NCBI RefSeq assembly: GCF_016786255.1 | Contig: NZ_JADMKT010000062.1 | Span: forward strand, 62,001 to 126,000 | Length of the DNA stretch: 64,000 nucleotides | Reading direction: 5' to 3' | Source of the DNA: Robertkochia sediminum | Lineage (GTDB): Bacteria; Bacteroidota; Bacteroidia; Flavobacteriales; Flavobacteriaceae | In this document: positions 9,837 through 17,723 of the stretch, piece by piece | How positions within the stretch are numbered: the first letter of the stretch is position 1 | How the letters are laid out: every line of letters starts with the position of its first letter | The notes under the pieces: generated by a model | Told to the model about the DNA's origin: nothing | What the model saw: only the letters and a program-made list of their open reading frames with translations | Databases searched by the model: none | Made by a program: the position numbers and the translations under genes

Positions 9837-10334
9837 ATGATACCAAATTTAAAGAACCTTCGATTTAAACTACTCATTACGATGCTGGTGCTCCCTGCAT
9901 TTATGCTATTAACCGCCTGCAGCGATGATGATGAAGATACAGAAACCAATGCCGATATCGCCATCGAACAGATCTACGACAGGGTGACTACAGGTACCTG
10001 GCGTATTACCCTTTACAATGATTCGGGTGTGGATGAGACCAATGATTACGCCAACTACTCCTTCTCCTTTGAGCCCGACGGAAAACTGGTGGCCGATAAT
10101 GGGGTGGAACAGTATGCCGGAATTTGGTCCATGACTAAAGATGATGACAGCAGTGACGACAGCAGCAATGATGACAATGATATCGACTTCAACATTTCCT
10201 TCAGCTCTCCTGAAGTACTCGTGGAGCTTACTGACGATTGGGATGTGAGCAGCTGGTCAAATACCCGTCTGGAACTTTATGACGTGAGCGGAGGTGACGG
10301 CACCACCGACCTTTTAACTTTTGAAAAGAACTGA
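9837..10334 (+). CDS. Small acidic lipoprotein (lipocalin-like domain possible)
   Basis: A 165-residue protein with a lipoprotein signal (LVLPAFMLLTAC) followed by an acidic stretch (SDDDEDTE). Residues 45-160 are beta-rich (TGTWRITLYNDSGVDETNDY, then YSFSFEPDGKLVA) and resemble the start of the lipocalin-like domains common in flavobacterial lipoproteins, interrupted by a low-complexity Asp/Ser run (DDDSSDDSSNDDND). Acidic residues right after the lipid-modified Cys favour surface export in Bacteroidota. Function is unknown. No operon partner is evident: 69 bp separate it from the preceding gene and 67 bp from the following one. Confidence 0.78.
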   Translation: MIPNLKNLRFKLLITMLVLPAFMLLTACSDDDEDTETNADIAIEQIYDRVTTGTWRITLYNDSGVDETNDYANYSFSFEPDGKLVADNGVEQYAGIWSMTKDDDSSDDSSNDDNDIDFNISFSSPEVLVELTDDWDVSSWSNTRLELYDVSGGDGTTDLLTFEKN

Positions 10335-10401
10335 ACCCTGCGGTTTCGTTATTCCTGAACCATCACTACCAGGATTCGCGAGATCATAACATGCTATTAC
10401 T

Positions 10402-10797
10402 GTGAAACAGCCACCGGTTAAAGAGATCCAAAACAGGAACGACATCGCCCAACTGGTGGCTGCTTTTTATGCCAGGGTCAGGGAACACGAACACCTCGGA
10501 CCTATCTTCAATAAGGTGATCACCGACTGGCCCGCACACCTGGAGATCCTGACCACCTTCTGGGAATCTCAACTCTTTCTCAACCGCAGCTACATGGGGA
10601 ATCCCATTAAAAAACACCAGGATACCGACAAGGCCGTAAACCACAGCATAACTATGGAACACTTTGGGCAGTGGCTGGAACTGTGGATCGCCACCATTGA
10701 TGAGCACTTTACCGGAGAGCGCGCCTGGATCGCACAGAATCGTGCGAGAAAAATGGCAACCATGTTCTTTCTAGAGATCTACAAGGCTCGCCAATAG
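10402..10797 (+). CDS. Group III truncated haemoglobin
   Basis: A 131-residue globin. The pattern FYARVREHEHLGPIFN, the WP dipeptide, then FWESQLFLNRSYMGNP, HITMEHF-type helix F (HSITMEHFGQWLELW) and a final ARKMATMFF helix fits the trHb3 subgroup, with the His of MEHF in the proximal (F8) position. Members bind oxygen or NO and are linked to redox or NO defence. The start is GTG at 10402; an upstream ATG at 10391 runs immediately into a stop. Despite the likely link to oxygen physiology I see no Fnr-type palindrome in its upstream region. Confidence 0.9.
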   Translation: MKQPPVKEIQNRNDIAQLVAAFYARVREHEHLGPIFNKVITDWPAHLEILTTFWESQLFLNRSYMGNPIKKHQDTDKAVNHSITMEHFGQWLELWIATIDEHFTGERAWIAQNRARKMATMFFLEIYKARQ

Positions 10798-10895
10798 TTT
10801 CACGATCATCTTAATCCAACCGACTCATTTTCAATTAACTACTTCGCATTCAGGGTGTTTTTATACGTAACTTTATGATTATCAACCATTAACCA

Positions 10896-11675
10896 ATGAT
10901 CATGAAAACGATTCTCCCAACCCTGTTCGCCCTTGTCTTCACCCTTTCTTCCTATGCACAGGTAGCGTATTTGCAATACCGAAAGGTTCCGGCCGACAAA
11001 ACGGAGGAGTTTGTAGAAAAGGAAACACAATACTGGTCAAAAGTGGCCAAAGCCGCCATTAAGGAAGGTAAGATGAGTGGATGGTCCCTGTGGCGAAAGA
11101 TCGGAGTGACCCATGAAGATGCACCCAACTTCGTTTTTGTAAATACCTTCGAGAATCCAGCAGCCATGTATGCCGATGATGTTTGGGCTAACCTTGAGGC
11201 CATCGAAGAGATCCTGGGGGTAAACCCTGCCACCGTAGAAACCAACTCCTTTACTACGGTGACCTTTGATTATGTGATGCAACTCGAAGCCATGGTTCCC
11301 GGGGACTATAAATACGCCTTGGTGAATTATGCCATGCCCGAAGACAGGAATGCCTTTATCCAGGAAAATATCAATCTATGGCGCCCTTTCCACAAAGCCA
11401 ATATCGATAAGGGTGAGATGGGTATGACCTGCTGGGGAATGATGTCTGTTATGTATCCTACAGGGAACAAAGCCCGATTCTCGGTGATGACCTGGGACGG
11501 ATTTAACCTGTTGAAAGACGTGATGAATTACCTCCGTTACCAACCGCAAAGCGAGATCACCCCGGAATGGGAAGCCATTATGAGCAAAACTAAAATGGGT
11601 GATATTCTTCCCAACGGATTTGAATGGAGCATCGTATACGAACTGGTCATGAGCATTGGCCCCGATAACGAATAA
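10896..11675 (+). CDS. Secreted protein with two tandem ferredoxin-fold-like domains, function unknown
   Basis: A 259-residue protein with a signal peptide (TILPTLFALVFTLSSYAQ). The mature part looks duplicated: the first half has YLQYRKVPADKTEEFVEKET, then KEGKMSGWSLWRK and FVFVNTFENPAAM; the second has YALVNYAMPEDRNAFIQENI, then DKGEMGMTCWGMM and RFSVMTWDGFNLL. The shared beta-alpha-(Gly-x-Met)-beta pattern suggests two dimeric alpha-beta-barrel-like modules (the fold of antibiotic biosynthesis monooxygenases) fused in one chain. No cofactor or catalytic residues can be assigned. The start is ATG at 10896 or at 10902. A TAACTTTA element lies shortly upstream. Confidence 0.78.
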   Translation: MIMKTILPTLFALVFTLSSYAQVAYLQYRKVPADKTEEFVEKETQYWSKVAKAAIKEGKMSGWSLWRKIGVTHEDAPNFVFVNTFENPAAMYADDVWANLEAIEEILGVNPATVETNSFTTVTFDYVMQLEAMVPGDYKYALVNYAMPEDRNAFIQENINLWRPFHKANIDKGEMGMTCWGMMSVMYPTGNKARFSVMTWDGFNLLKDVMNYLRYQPQSEITPEWEAIMSKTKMGDILPNGFEWSIVYELVMSIGPDNE

Positions 11676-11933
11676 GACTTTTCTTGTTATAAAATAACCA
11701 CCTTATTCCTTCATTTGTTCGATTCAAAACAGCAGATAATCGTTAACCAGCTGATTTATTGCGTCTTATGTGTATTTTGATTTAACGTTTCGGGGTATGA
11801 AGACCAACCCCGGGTAAGTATTGGTCGTTTTTGTCGACGAACAGCATGAATGGTCTTAAATTATTCATAAACTATATCAATTCTAAATAATTGAGCGTTA
11901 GATTATTTATAATTGAACACAAAACACTAAAAA

Positions 11934-12152
11934 ATGGATTTAATTAGCGAAGCAATGGAGTTCGAACAAAACGAACCCAAGCCTAAAACGACCAGTGAAC
12001 GCATCAGGTTTTCGCGAAAAGCTAAAGACCTTATTCTTAGCATCAATGAGATCTATAAAAAGAATAAGGACGAAAAGCTTATGAACCTGATGAAAAAGCT
12101 CACCGTTCGTAAACAACAAGCGGAAAAAAGGCTGAAAGGCCGTCCCGTATAG
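11934..12152 (+). CDS. Small basic helical protein, unknown
   Basis: A 72-residue, highly charged, helical protein (FSRKAKDLILSINEIYKKNK, then KLMNLMKKLTVRKQQAEKRL). No domain is recognised. The preceding 258 bp is A+T-rich and probably holds its promoter, and a strong terminator follows 31 bp after the stop. The isolated, well-delimited transcription unit argues for a real gene. Small Lys-rich proteins of this size occur throughout Flavobacteriaceae without assigned function. Confidence 0.72.
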   Translation: MDLISEAMEFEQNEPKPKTTSERIRFSRKAKDLILSINEIYKKNKDEKLMNLMKKLTVRKQQAEKRLKGRPV

Positions 12153-12183
12153 TGAAAGCTTAAGAATTTTCACCAAAGCTAAG

Positions 12184-12218
12184 ACCGGACCTCTCATAAT
12201 GGGAAGTCCGGTTTTTTT
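12184..12218 (+). terminator. Rho-independent terminator
   Basis: ACCGGAC (12184-12190) pairs with GTCCGGT (12206-12212), followed by a T7 run. It closes the small basic protein gene. Confidence 0.88.
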
Positions 12219-12332
12219 ATGGGACATATCCAACACGCGTTGAGCGAGGCAATAACACTGCTTATCAATTGTATTAATACGTTTTTTCTTAAAAAATGCT
12301 ATACTTGTGCTTCAAACCCAAAAACACTTACA

Positions 12333-12833
12333 ATGAAAAAACTATTCATCACAACACTGATCACCCTATTATCGGGAGTGGCTTTACAAGCCCAGTACAC
12401 CGGATGGAGTATTGCTGCCAACGGAGGAATTGCCACCGGTGAGTTCAGCGAGATCACCTCTGCCAATGTTGGTGCCGATTTCAATTTCCTTACCGCAGTT
12501 ACCCCTAATCTCGACCTCGGTGGTACCGTAGGTTACGGACGCTTCCTCGGAAAAGACATAGAGACCGATTTCGGAACTGCCGAAGTTGAAGACTACTCTT
12601 ATATCCCGGTTGCAGCTGCAGCCCGTGTTTATGCTACAGATAAACTATTTGCCGGACTTCAGGGTGGTTACGCCTTTGGAGTAGAAGAAGGTAGTGAAGG
12701 CGGATTCCTTTACCGTGTAAAAGGTGGTTACAAGGTCACCGAAAAGATCGATCTTTTTGCCATGTACCAGGGCATCAGCAACGATGGCGACAACCTCGGC
12801 GCTGTAGGTGCCGGGATCGCGTTTCTTTTGTAG
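12333..12833 (+). CDS. Outer-membrane beta-barrel protein (OmpA/porin-family-like, eight-stranded)
   Basis: A 166-residue protein with a signal peptide (MKKLFITTLITLLSGVALQA) and alternating aromatic/polar strands ending in an aromatic-containing final strand (LGAVGAGIAFLL). The size fits an eight-stranded barrel of the OMP_b-brl family. The ATG at 12333 is chosen; an in-frame upstream start at 12219 would add a non-signal extension overlapping the previous terminator. The role is unknown. The stop codon lies within the start of a 9-bp tandem repeat. Confidence 0.85.
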   Translation: MKKLFITTLITLLSGVALQAQYTGWSIAANGGIATGEFSEITSANVGADFNFLTAVTPNLDLGGTVGYGRFLGKDIETDFGTAEVEDYSYIPVAAAARVYATDKLFAGLQGGYAFGVEEGSEGGFLYRVKGGYKVTEKIDLFAMYQGISNDGDNLGAVGAGIAFLL

Positions 12834-12866
12834 TTATACAGTTACGCAGTTACGCAGTTACGAGGA
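12834..12866. repeat. Tandem nonamer CAGTTACGC
   Basis: Three to four head-to-tail copies of CAGTTACGC (first unit degenerate) begin directly after a stop codon. A similar nonamer run (CAGTTATG-type) occurs at 27000-27034. Confidence 0.85.
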
Positions 12867-12901
12867 TATCAGGTCTGAAGCAGAGCTGCAAAGTAAATAC
12901 C

Positions 12902-12932
12902 AAAAAAGCCGGGATAGTTTCCCGGCTTTTTT
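12902..12932. terminator. Bidirectional Rho-independent terminator
   Basis: AAAAAAGCCGGGA (12902-12914) and TCCCGGCTTTTTT (12920-12932) form a perfect 13-bp stem with a 5-nt loop. It lies between the convergent barrel gene and curli operon and can terminate both. Confidence 0.92.
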
Positions 12933-12944
12933 ATATCCTAAGGA

Positions 12945-12984
12945 CCCTTGTCAAGGGGAAGGTGGCTTCAGCAAAGCTGAAGCC
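12945..12984. repeat. Compound palindromic element
   Basis: Two adjacent palindromes: CCCTTG-T-CAAGGG (12945-12957) and GGCTTCAGC-AAA-GCTGAAGCC (12964-12984), joined by GGAAGGT. It lies in the 3' untranslated region of the curli operon. The AAGGGGAAGG core recurs in the element at 20264-20304. Confidence 0.75.
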
Positions 12985-12992
12985 GGAAGGGG

Positions 12993-14510
12993 TTACTCCC
13001 AATCCGGCATAAAGGCATTCTCAAAGATGAGTTCGCGGTTGAGTTCGGCATCAAAGGTGACCTTGTAAATATTTCTCTGTGAGATCCCATCATTCGAGGT
13101 ATTCACAAAAATGATGGAGCCGTCGTCCGGGGAGTACCGCGGATTCAGATCCAGGGTTCCGGAAGCCTTATCCACATTGAGACGGGTGGTCACGTTGGTC
13201 TGCATATTGTATTCGAAAATATAGGTGTCCAACTGTCGGTATTGGGCATTCTCAGATCCGCTGATATCACGGGTATACAGCACGCGGGTTCCCCCGATCG
13301 AAAAATCGAGTCCGCCAAGAGCTCCCTGTTTTCCTGATTCTACCACTTCCAGGGTGGTATCTGTATTCGGGTCGATCACGAGGATCTCGGCCCCATATCC
13401 ATCACTGTCGTTCACCTGAATGGCTACCTGCTCATTCACGGCATTCACGGCTACCTTGGTGATGAACTTTCCTGTTGGTACGGTATATGCCAATTCTACC
13501 CCCGTACCATTGGCATTGATGGCGTAGAGCTTATCAAAGTTCGGATAGTAGAGCTGTGCCCCGTTATTGAACCAGGCAAAGTCGATCTCTTCCAGGTTGA
13601 ATCCGGCCACCGGGATATCGCGGGTGACCTGCATCACATCACTTCCATCGCTGTTCATGGTGAACAGGTGTGTTTCTGCACCAACGGTACGTAAAAAGGC
13701 GACCTTTCCGGAGTTCGGGTCACGCCTTGGCCTGAAGCTGTTCTTATCGGTAGCGGTAACCGCATAAGCCTCTTCCGAACTCACATCGGTTTCGGTGTCG
13801 GCTGCTCCATAGATCACATTATTACCGTCTACCTCTCGGGTAAAATACACCCTGAAATTCCTGAAATCGGGGGTTACCGTACTAAATCCGGCAATGGCGC
13901 TGCTCACCTCCTCATTGATGCCGTCATTGGCGGTAACCTGCCAGAAGTAGTTCACACCCATTTCGAGATCGGTAACGGTGTAGGTGGTATCGGTAAGGGC
14001 TTCAAAAACCTCCACGGCGTTGGTCTTCCCATTACGCAACTGCAGGTCATAGAGCACTTCATCCTTATCATTATCAGAGGCATTCCACACCAGGGTCACC
14101 TCGGTAGGCACCCCCTCCTCCCCATCGGCCGGGCTTACTAAGACAGGCGTCTTAGGAGCGATGTTCTTTGAAGAAACAGAATCCATTTCAAAGACCACGT
14201 TCACCGTTTGTCCATCGATGATATTGGCGGGTTCAAAAGCGGTGACAAAATCGTCGAGTTCGGCCTGTACCGAATATTCTCCGACTTCGAGGTTATCGAT
14301 CATAAAATTCCCTTCGGCATCGGTAAAAATGGTAGTCGATACCGGGGTAGTTGAGATCTTGACATTTTCCAGGGGTTCATTTCCCACTGCGGTGACCACC
14401 TTTCCGGTGAGTGTTCCTTCGCCCGAAACGTCGATGGTATCTTCGCTACAGGCAGTGATCCCTGAGAAAACCAGGGTGAACAGACATATATTCTTGAGTA
14501 GTGTTTTCAT
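12993..14510 (-). CDS. Curli-operon lipoprotein: CarboxypepD_reg, Fn3-like and TolB-like propeller domains
   Basis: A 505-residue lipoprotein (lipobox FSGITAC). In order: a carboxypeptidase regulatory-like sandwich (about 30-110; GTLTGKVVTAVGNEPLENVK, DAEGNFMIDNLEVGEYSV), an Fn3-like domain (about 120-215; PVLVSPADGEEGVPTEVTLV, then NYFWQVTANDG), and a WD40-like/TolB-type propeller (about 220-505; HLFTMNSDGSDVMQVTRD, LYAINANGTGVELAY, LNPRYSPDDGSIIFVNTSND). It starts 14 bp after csgG and is the last gene of the curli operon. It has no enterobacterial counterpart, so an accessory role in fibre anchoring or assembly at the outer membrane is inferred from position. Its end faces a bidirectional terminator. 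Confidence 0.88.
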   Translation of the reverse strand: MKTLLKNICLFTLVFSGITACSEDTIDVSGEGTLTGKVVTAVGNEPLENVKISTTPVSTTIFTDAEGNFMIDNLEVGEYSVQAELDDFVTAFEPANIIDGQTVNVVFEMDSVSSKNIAPKTPVLVSPADGEEGVPTEVTLVWNASDNDKDEVLYDLQLRNGKTNAVEVFEALTDTTYTVTDLEMGVNYFWQVTANDGINEEVSSAIAGFSTVTPDFRNFRVYFTREVDGNNVIYGAADTETDVSSEEAYAVTATDKNSFRPRRDPNSGKVAFLRTVGAETHLFTMNSDGSDVMQVTRDIPVAGFNLEEIDFAWFNNGAQLYYPNFDKLYAINANGTGVELAYTVPTGKFITKVAVNAVNEQVAIQVNDSDGYGAEILVIDPNTDTTLEVVESGKQGALGGLDFSIGGTRVLYTRDISGSENAQYRQLDTYIFEYNMQTNVTTRLNVDKASGTLDLNPRYSPDDGSIIFVNTSNDGISQRNIYKVTFDAELNRELIFENAFMPDWE

Positions 14511-14524
14511 AATTTGGTGGCTGT

Positions 14525-15904
14525 TTAACGTAATCCGAATTTATAGTGAAGTCGTAGTCCGAAGTTGTAGTAAAAATCATCCCGCTTTCCGTTAACCACC
14601 CCTTCCAGGGCATCGGTAAAGCTAAAGTTGTTCTCGGCGTAAAGGGCCAGGTCCCAGCGGTTGGATAAACGAACATTGAGTCCGCCCCCAAATTGCACCT
14701 TGGCATAAAGTGCACTTCGCAGGTCATCATCGGCAATATCCTCCAGCTCATAGATCAGGCCAGGACCCCCATAGATAAATGGAGAGACCTTATCCTTAGG
14801 CAGGAACATAAGTTCGAGATTCAGGTCGTAATCCAGGAAGGTTCGTCGCCAGCTTTCGCCTCCTTCGAGCTGATTGTAATCGGCTTGGAGGCCAAGTCCC
14901 AGCATTTTTGAAAGTTTACGGTGGTAACCAAAAGACCCGTTAAATCCCGGACGTTTTTTGGTGTAGTCCCCATCAAATAGCGTCACTCCCCCACCAAAAC
15001 TAAAGCTGTTCTTATAGGTGGTATCAAACTGCTCACGGTCATAAAGCAGGGTTGACTGTTCTGCCGCTTTTTCCTTGTTGTAGTTTTCCACCAACCAGGC
15101 GTCCTTATCGCGACCGTCGGCCGTAGACCAAAGTCCGGATTCGATCCCTTCAATGATGAGGGACTCCACCGCCTTTTCGATGGCATCTTTCATAGCCAGC
15201 TGTACGGGTTCGTTCTTGGTGATCCCGGTTTCTACTTCTAGGAGACGCTGGAAGTTCACGTAGCGAAAGAGACTCGCATCGATAGCCTGTGAAAGGATGG
15301 TCTTGGAAACGTATACCGTTTTGAGGATCTTCCCGTTGGAAGTCGATACGGCACGCAGGTAGATGGTAAGTCGGTCTTCCCTGTACTGGGTAGATCCACC
15401 CACCCCGAAGTACCGCGCTCCGAGTCCGCCGGTCACGATATTGGTATCGTAACTCACCACGCCTCCTTCGAGGAGGATCCCGGCAAACAGTAATGGCGGC
15501 AGGTTGGGTTTGTTCTGTGGTTGTCCGCTATACTCACTTCGGGTAGAGCGTATGATGTTTCGTTCATTGAGGAGGTTCGAAAGGTTCTCCCTTTCGATAG
15601 GGGTAAACCAACGGGAATCTTCCAGGGCTTTGACCAGCATGGTGGTACCTCCCTGGGATACGGCGGTAGAGAAGGTACTTCCGTTCTCCACGGCTTTGTA
15701 CTGTCCGGTCTGGTCTTTGAAATTATAAACACCCACCACCACCGGTTCTTTGGGCAGGGGGAGGTTGGCAAGGGCACTGGTATGGGAGGTCACTTCTCCC
15801 GTGCGTGCCTGTTGCTGACTCAGGGGCTGACTGAAATATGTGCCACAAGAAGACAGAAGCAGGACAGCGGCCGTAGCCGTTATGCGTTTCAGGGCTATTC
15901 TCAT
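14525..15904 (-). CDS. csgG: CsgG-type curli secretion channel with C-terminal beta-barrel domain
   Basis: CsgG forms the nonameric outer-membrane lipoprotein pore that exports curlin subunits. This protein has a lipoprotein signal (AAVLLLSSCGTYF) and the CsgG core (about 50-275): VVVGVYNFKDQTGQYK, ENLSNLLNERNIIRST, PPLLFAGILLEGGVVSYDTN and KDAIEKAVESLIIEGIESGL. At 459 residues it is about 180 longer than E. coli CsgG. The extra C-terminal part (about 285-459; FSFGGGVTLFDGDYTKKRPG, LGLGLQADYNQLEGG, FIYGGPGLIYELEDI, LRLHYKFGLR) reads as a second small outer-membrane barrel. csgF precedes it by 11 bp in transcription order. Confidence 0.93.
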   Translation of the reverse strand: MRIALKRITATAAVLLLSSCGTYFSQPLSQQQARTGEVTSHTSALANLPLPKEPVVVGVYNFKDQTGQYKAVENGSTFSTAVSQGGTTMLVKALEDSRWFTPIERENLSNLLNERNIIRSTRSEYSGQPQNKPNLPPLLFAGILLEGGVVSYDTNIVTGGLGARYFGVGGSTQYREDRLTIYLRAVSTSNGKILKTVYVSKTILSQAIDASLFRYVNFQRLLEVETGITKNEPVQLAMKDAIEKAVESLIIEGIESGLWSTADGRDKDAWLVENYNKEKAAEQSTLLYDREQFDTTYKNSFSFGGGVTLFDGDYTKKRPGFNGSFGYHRKLSKMLGLGLQADYNQLEGGESWRRTFLDYDLNLELMFLPKDKVSPFIYGGPGLIYELEDIADDDLRSALYAKVQFGGGLNVRLSNRWDLALYAENNFSFTDALEGVVNGKRDDFYYNFGLRLHYKFGLR

Positions 15905-15915
15905 CTGTTTTAGGT

Positions 15916-16314
15916 TTAGTTAGGGACGATCACCTGGGTTTGTTCTCCGGTGGTCTTATCGAGGATGTTGATCACGAGGCCTTCTTCGGTCTCGAAGACT
16001 TCGAAGAGGAAACTCCCGGCATCAAAGCTACCTTCCTGCAGTTCCGGCCCGGTTTGGGCGGCCAGGATGGCGCGGTTGAGCTGACTCAATAGCTGACGAT
16101 CGATGCTTTCCTTAAAGCTGTCCAGGCGGGATTGCTCTTCCCGGGAAGAACCTTTGGCGGTAAAGCTGTTCTGGGCATTGGCCGAGCTGAGCAGCCATTG
16201 GTAGTTAAAGGTATTACCCCCGAAGTTCGGATTCTTGGGGGTGTATCGGAGCTCTTGTGCCGAAAGCTGAAAGGCACCAAGAAAGCATACGAATGCGAAT
16301 AAGGTCTTATACAT
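15916..16314 (-). CDS. csgF: CsgF, curli assembly factor
   Basis: A 132-residue protein, close to E. coli CsgF in length, with a signal peptide (LFAFVCFLGAFQLSAQ). The mature N-terminus ELRYTPKNPNFGGNTFNYQW is the hallmark segment that in CsgF plugs into the CsgG channel (family pattern P-x-NPxFGG). The remainder (RQLLSQLNRAILAA and a C-terminal beta region LFEVFETEEGLVINIL) also fits. CsgF couples the nucleator to the pore on the cell surface. It is separated from csgE by 2 bp. Confidence 0.95.
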   Translation of the reverse strand: MYKTLFAFVCFLGAFQLSAQELRYTPKNPNFGGNTFNYQWLLSSANAQNSFTAKGSSREEQSRLDSFKESIDRQLLSQLNRAILAAQTGPELQEGSFDAGSFLFEVFETEEGLVINILDKTTGEQTQVIVPN

Positions 16315-16316
16315 GG

Positions 16317-17126
16317 TTAATAACGTTTTTGGAGGGTCTTATTTTTTCTTAGGTTTCTGAAATACTGGTTGGTACGCATGATCGCCTGGCCGGCCATCTG
16401 CTCGATATAGGTGGCTCGCGGATTCACAAAGAATTCCATGATCACATTTTGATCGATGATCACCTTGATCTTGGTATTACTCCCCATGCCCAGGTCTTCT
16501 TTGATGGTCACGATCTGTTCGCCGTTGATGTTATTGGCGAGGTATTGGGCGTAATACTCCTTGTAGAAATCACTCCCGGGTTTGGTCTTGGTATCTTCCA
16601 CCACCATGCCACGCAGGGTGATCCCATCGCTGTTGCTTTGGTCTACATCCTGAATATTGCGTTGTGCTTCCTTTTGTTGTTGTTGCAGGGCCTCTTTAGA
16701 GATCACCACCGGTTGCTGGGCATCGTTGCCATTGCGGCCATTGATCACTACGCGGTCTTTACCAACCACTTTATCGTCCTGGTAGAGGATCAGGAAGGCT
16801 ATGGTACGCTGGTCTTGAGCGATCACCATGGTCTGCTCGCTTAATACTTTTTTGATCCCGGAGGGCAATACCTGAAAGCCTGATTGCTCCAAACGGTTCT
16901 GATTTCCACCCTCCGCAGCAGGCTGCACTACGACAAATTCGTAGCGGATGCTTTTATTGATCTCGGTGGTATTATAAGCAGTGGCCAGGAACTTGGTAAA
17001 GGTTCCCTGGGATTGCATATCGATCTTGGCTTGAAGATCACCGGTAACCTCATCCTGACTGAAGAGAGAAATTGAAAGCAGTAGGAAAAGGGACAGGAAA
17101 AGATATGGGCGCATTTTTCCGTTCAT
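16317..17126 (-). CDS. csgE: CsgE-family curli chaperone with extra N-terminal domain
   Basis: CsgE is the periplasmic cap and specificity factor of the CsgG pore. Residues about 165-269 carry the CsgE domain (GMVVEDTKTKPGSDFYKEYY, NINGEQIVTIKEDLG, TKIKVIIDQNVIMEFFVNPR, QMAGQAIMRTNQYFRN). E. coli CsgE is about 129 residues; this protein has 269. The additional N-terminal part (about 27-125; KIDMQSQGTFTKFLATAYN, IRYEFVVVQPAAEGGNQNR, SGFQVLPSGIKKVLS, AFLILYQDDKVVGKDRVV) has the beta-strand order and Gly-x-Ser/Gln pattern of the CsgC/CsgH immunoglobulin-like curli inhibitors; this resemblance is by eye. A Gln-rich linker joins the two parts. Its ATG follows the preceding stop directly (TAAATG). 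Confidence 0.9.
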   Translation of the reverse strand: MNGKMRPYLFLSLFLLLSISLFSQDEVTGDLQAKIDMQSQGTFTKFLATAYNTTEINKSIRYEFVVVQPAAEGGNQNRLEQSGFQVLPSGIKKVLSEQTMVIAQDQRTIAFLILYQDDKVVGKDRVVINGRNGNDAQQPVVISKEALQQQQKEAQRNIQDVDQSNSDGITLRGMVVEDTKTKPGSDFYKEYYAQYLANNINGEQIVTIKEDLGMGSNTKIKVIIDQNVIMEFFVNPRATYIEQMAGQAIMRTNQYFRNLRKNKTLQKRY

Positions 17127-17639
17127 TTACTGAAAGTTACGAATAATTAACGATTGTGCTTCACCTTCCATGGTGATCTTGAGTTTATCCATAATACTAT
17201 TCTTGCCATGTACCACGAGGTCACAATTATTCCCGGTTTGGGTCACGTTGTGATCTACCACTTCGGAAAGTCCGGGCGCAAAGGCTGCATAGAAGTTGTG
17301 ATTCCCCGTTTGGGTGAGGTTGTATTTCACCTGGTCGGCTATGAGAAAGAGACCGGCGGTGTTATGATCGCCGTTCTGCGTCACAGAAACATCCTGATTA
17401 CGGGCCTTTACAAAGAGTTTAGTGGTGTTATAATCACCCACCTGCTGAATGAATACGCCGTTGTTATCGATCTCCGGAAGATCCCGTGTGTTGTTGGTTT
17501 GGTTACTGATATAATTGAGGGAAGCCTCCTTTTGGAGGAATAATTCGTTAATGTCTGAGGGAAGGGTATTGTCTACTATCTGAGCAAAGCCAGTGATGGA
17601 AAAGCATAAGGTTATAAGTGTTATAAATATGTGTCTCAT
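17127..17639 (-). CDS. Minor curlin subunit, CsgB-like nucleator
   Basis: A 170-residue protein with a signal peptide (LITLCFSITGFAQ) and about four curlin-type repeats: VFIQQVGDYNTTKLFVKARN, VSVTQNGDHNTAGLFLIADQ, YNLTQTGNHNFYAAF and HNVTQTGNNCDLVVHGKNS. The repeat core Q-x-G-x-x-N matches curlin. The small size, degenerate final repeat and basic C-terminus resemble CsgB, which seeds polymerisation at the surface; that assignment is inference. It lies between the giant curlin gene and csgE. Confidence 0.87.
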   Translation of the reverse strand: MRHIFITLITLCFSITGFAQIVDNTLPSDINELFLQKEASLNYISNQTNNTRDLPEIDNNGVFIQQVGDYNTTKLFVKARNQDVSVTQNGDHNTAGLFLIADQVKYNLTQTGNHNFYAAFAPGLSEVVDHNVTQTGNNCDLVVHGKNSIMDKLKITMEGEAQSLIIRNFQ

Positions 17640-17663
17640 ATGCTATTGCTTTTACGTAAGAAA

Positions 17664-17690
17664 GAGAACAGGGAATGGTTCCCTGTTCTC
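17664..17690 (-). terminator. Intercistronic hairpin between major and minor curlin genes
   Basis: GAGAACAGGGAA (17664-17675) and TTCCCTGTTCTC (17679-17690) form a perfect 12-bp stem with a 3-nt loop. On the transcribed strand it is followed only by a short T-rich stretch (TTTCTT), so partial termination or mRNA 3'-end protection is more likely than full termination. That would raise the level of the upstream curlin message over the assembly genes. Confidence 0.7.
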
Positions 17691-17723
17691 ATGATTCCAA
17701 AAAATGGTTAAATATTACACCTA

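Noticed and set aside
10335-10401. An Fnr-type site for the truncated haemoglobin
   Set aside because: No TGAC/GTCA palindrome is present between the lipoprotein stop and the GTG start.
12219-12332. An extended N-terminus for the barrel protein
   Set aside because: It would start in the tail of the preceding terminator and put 38 residues before a clear signal peptide.
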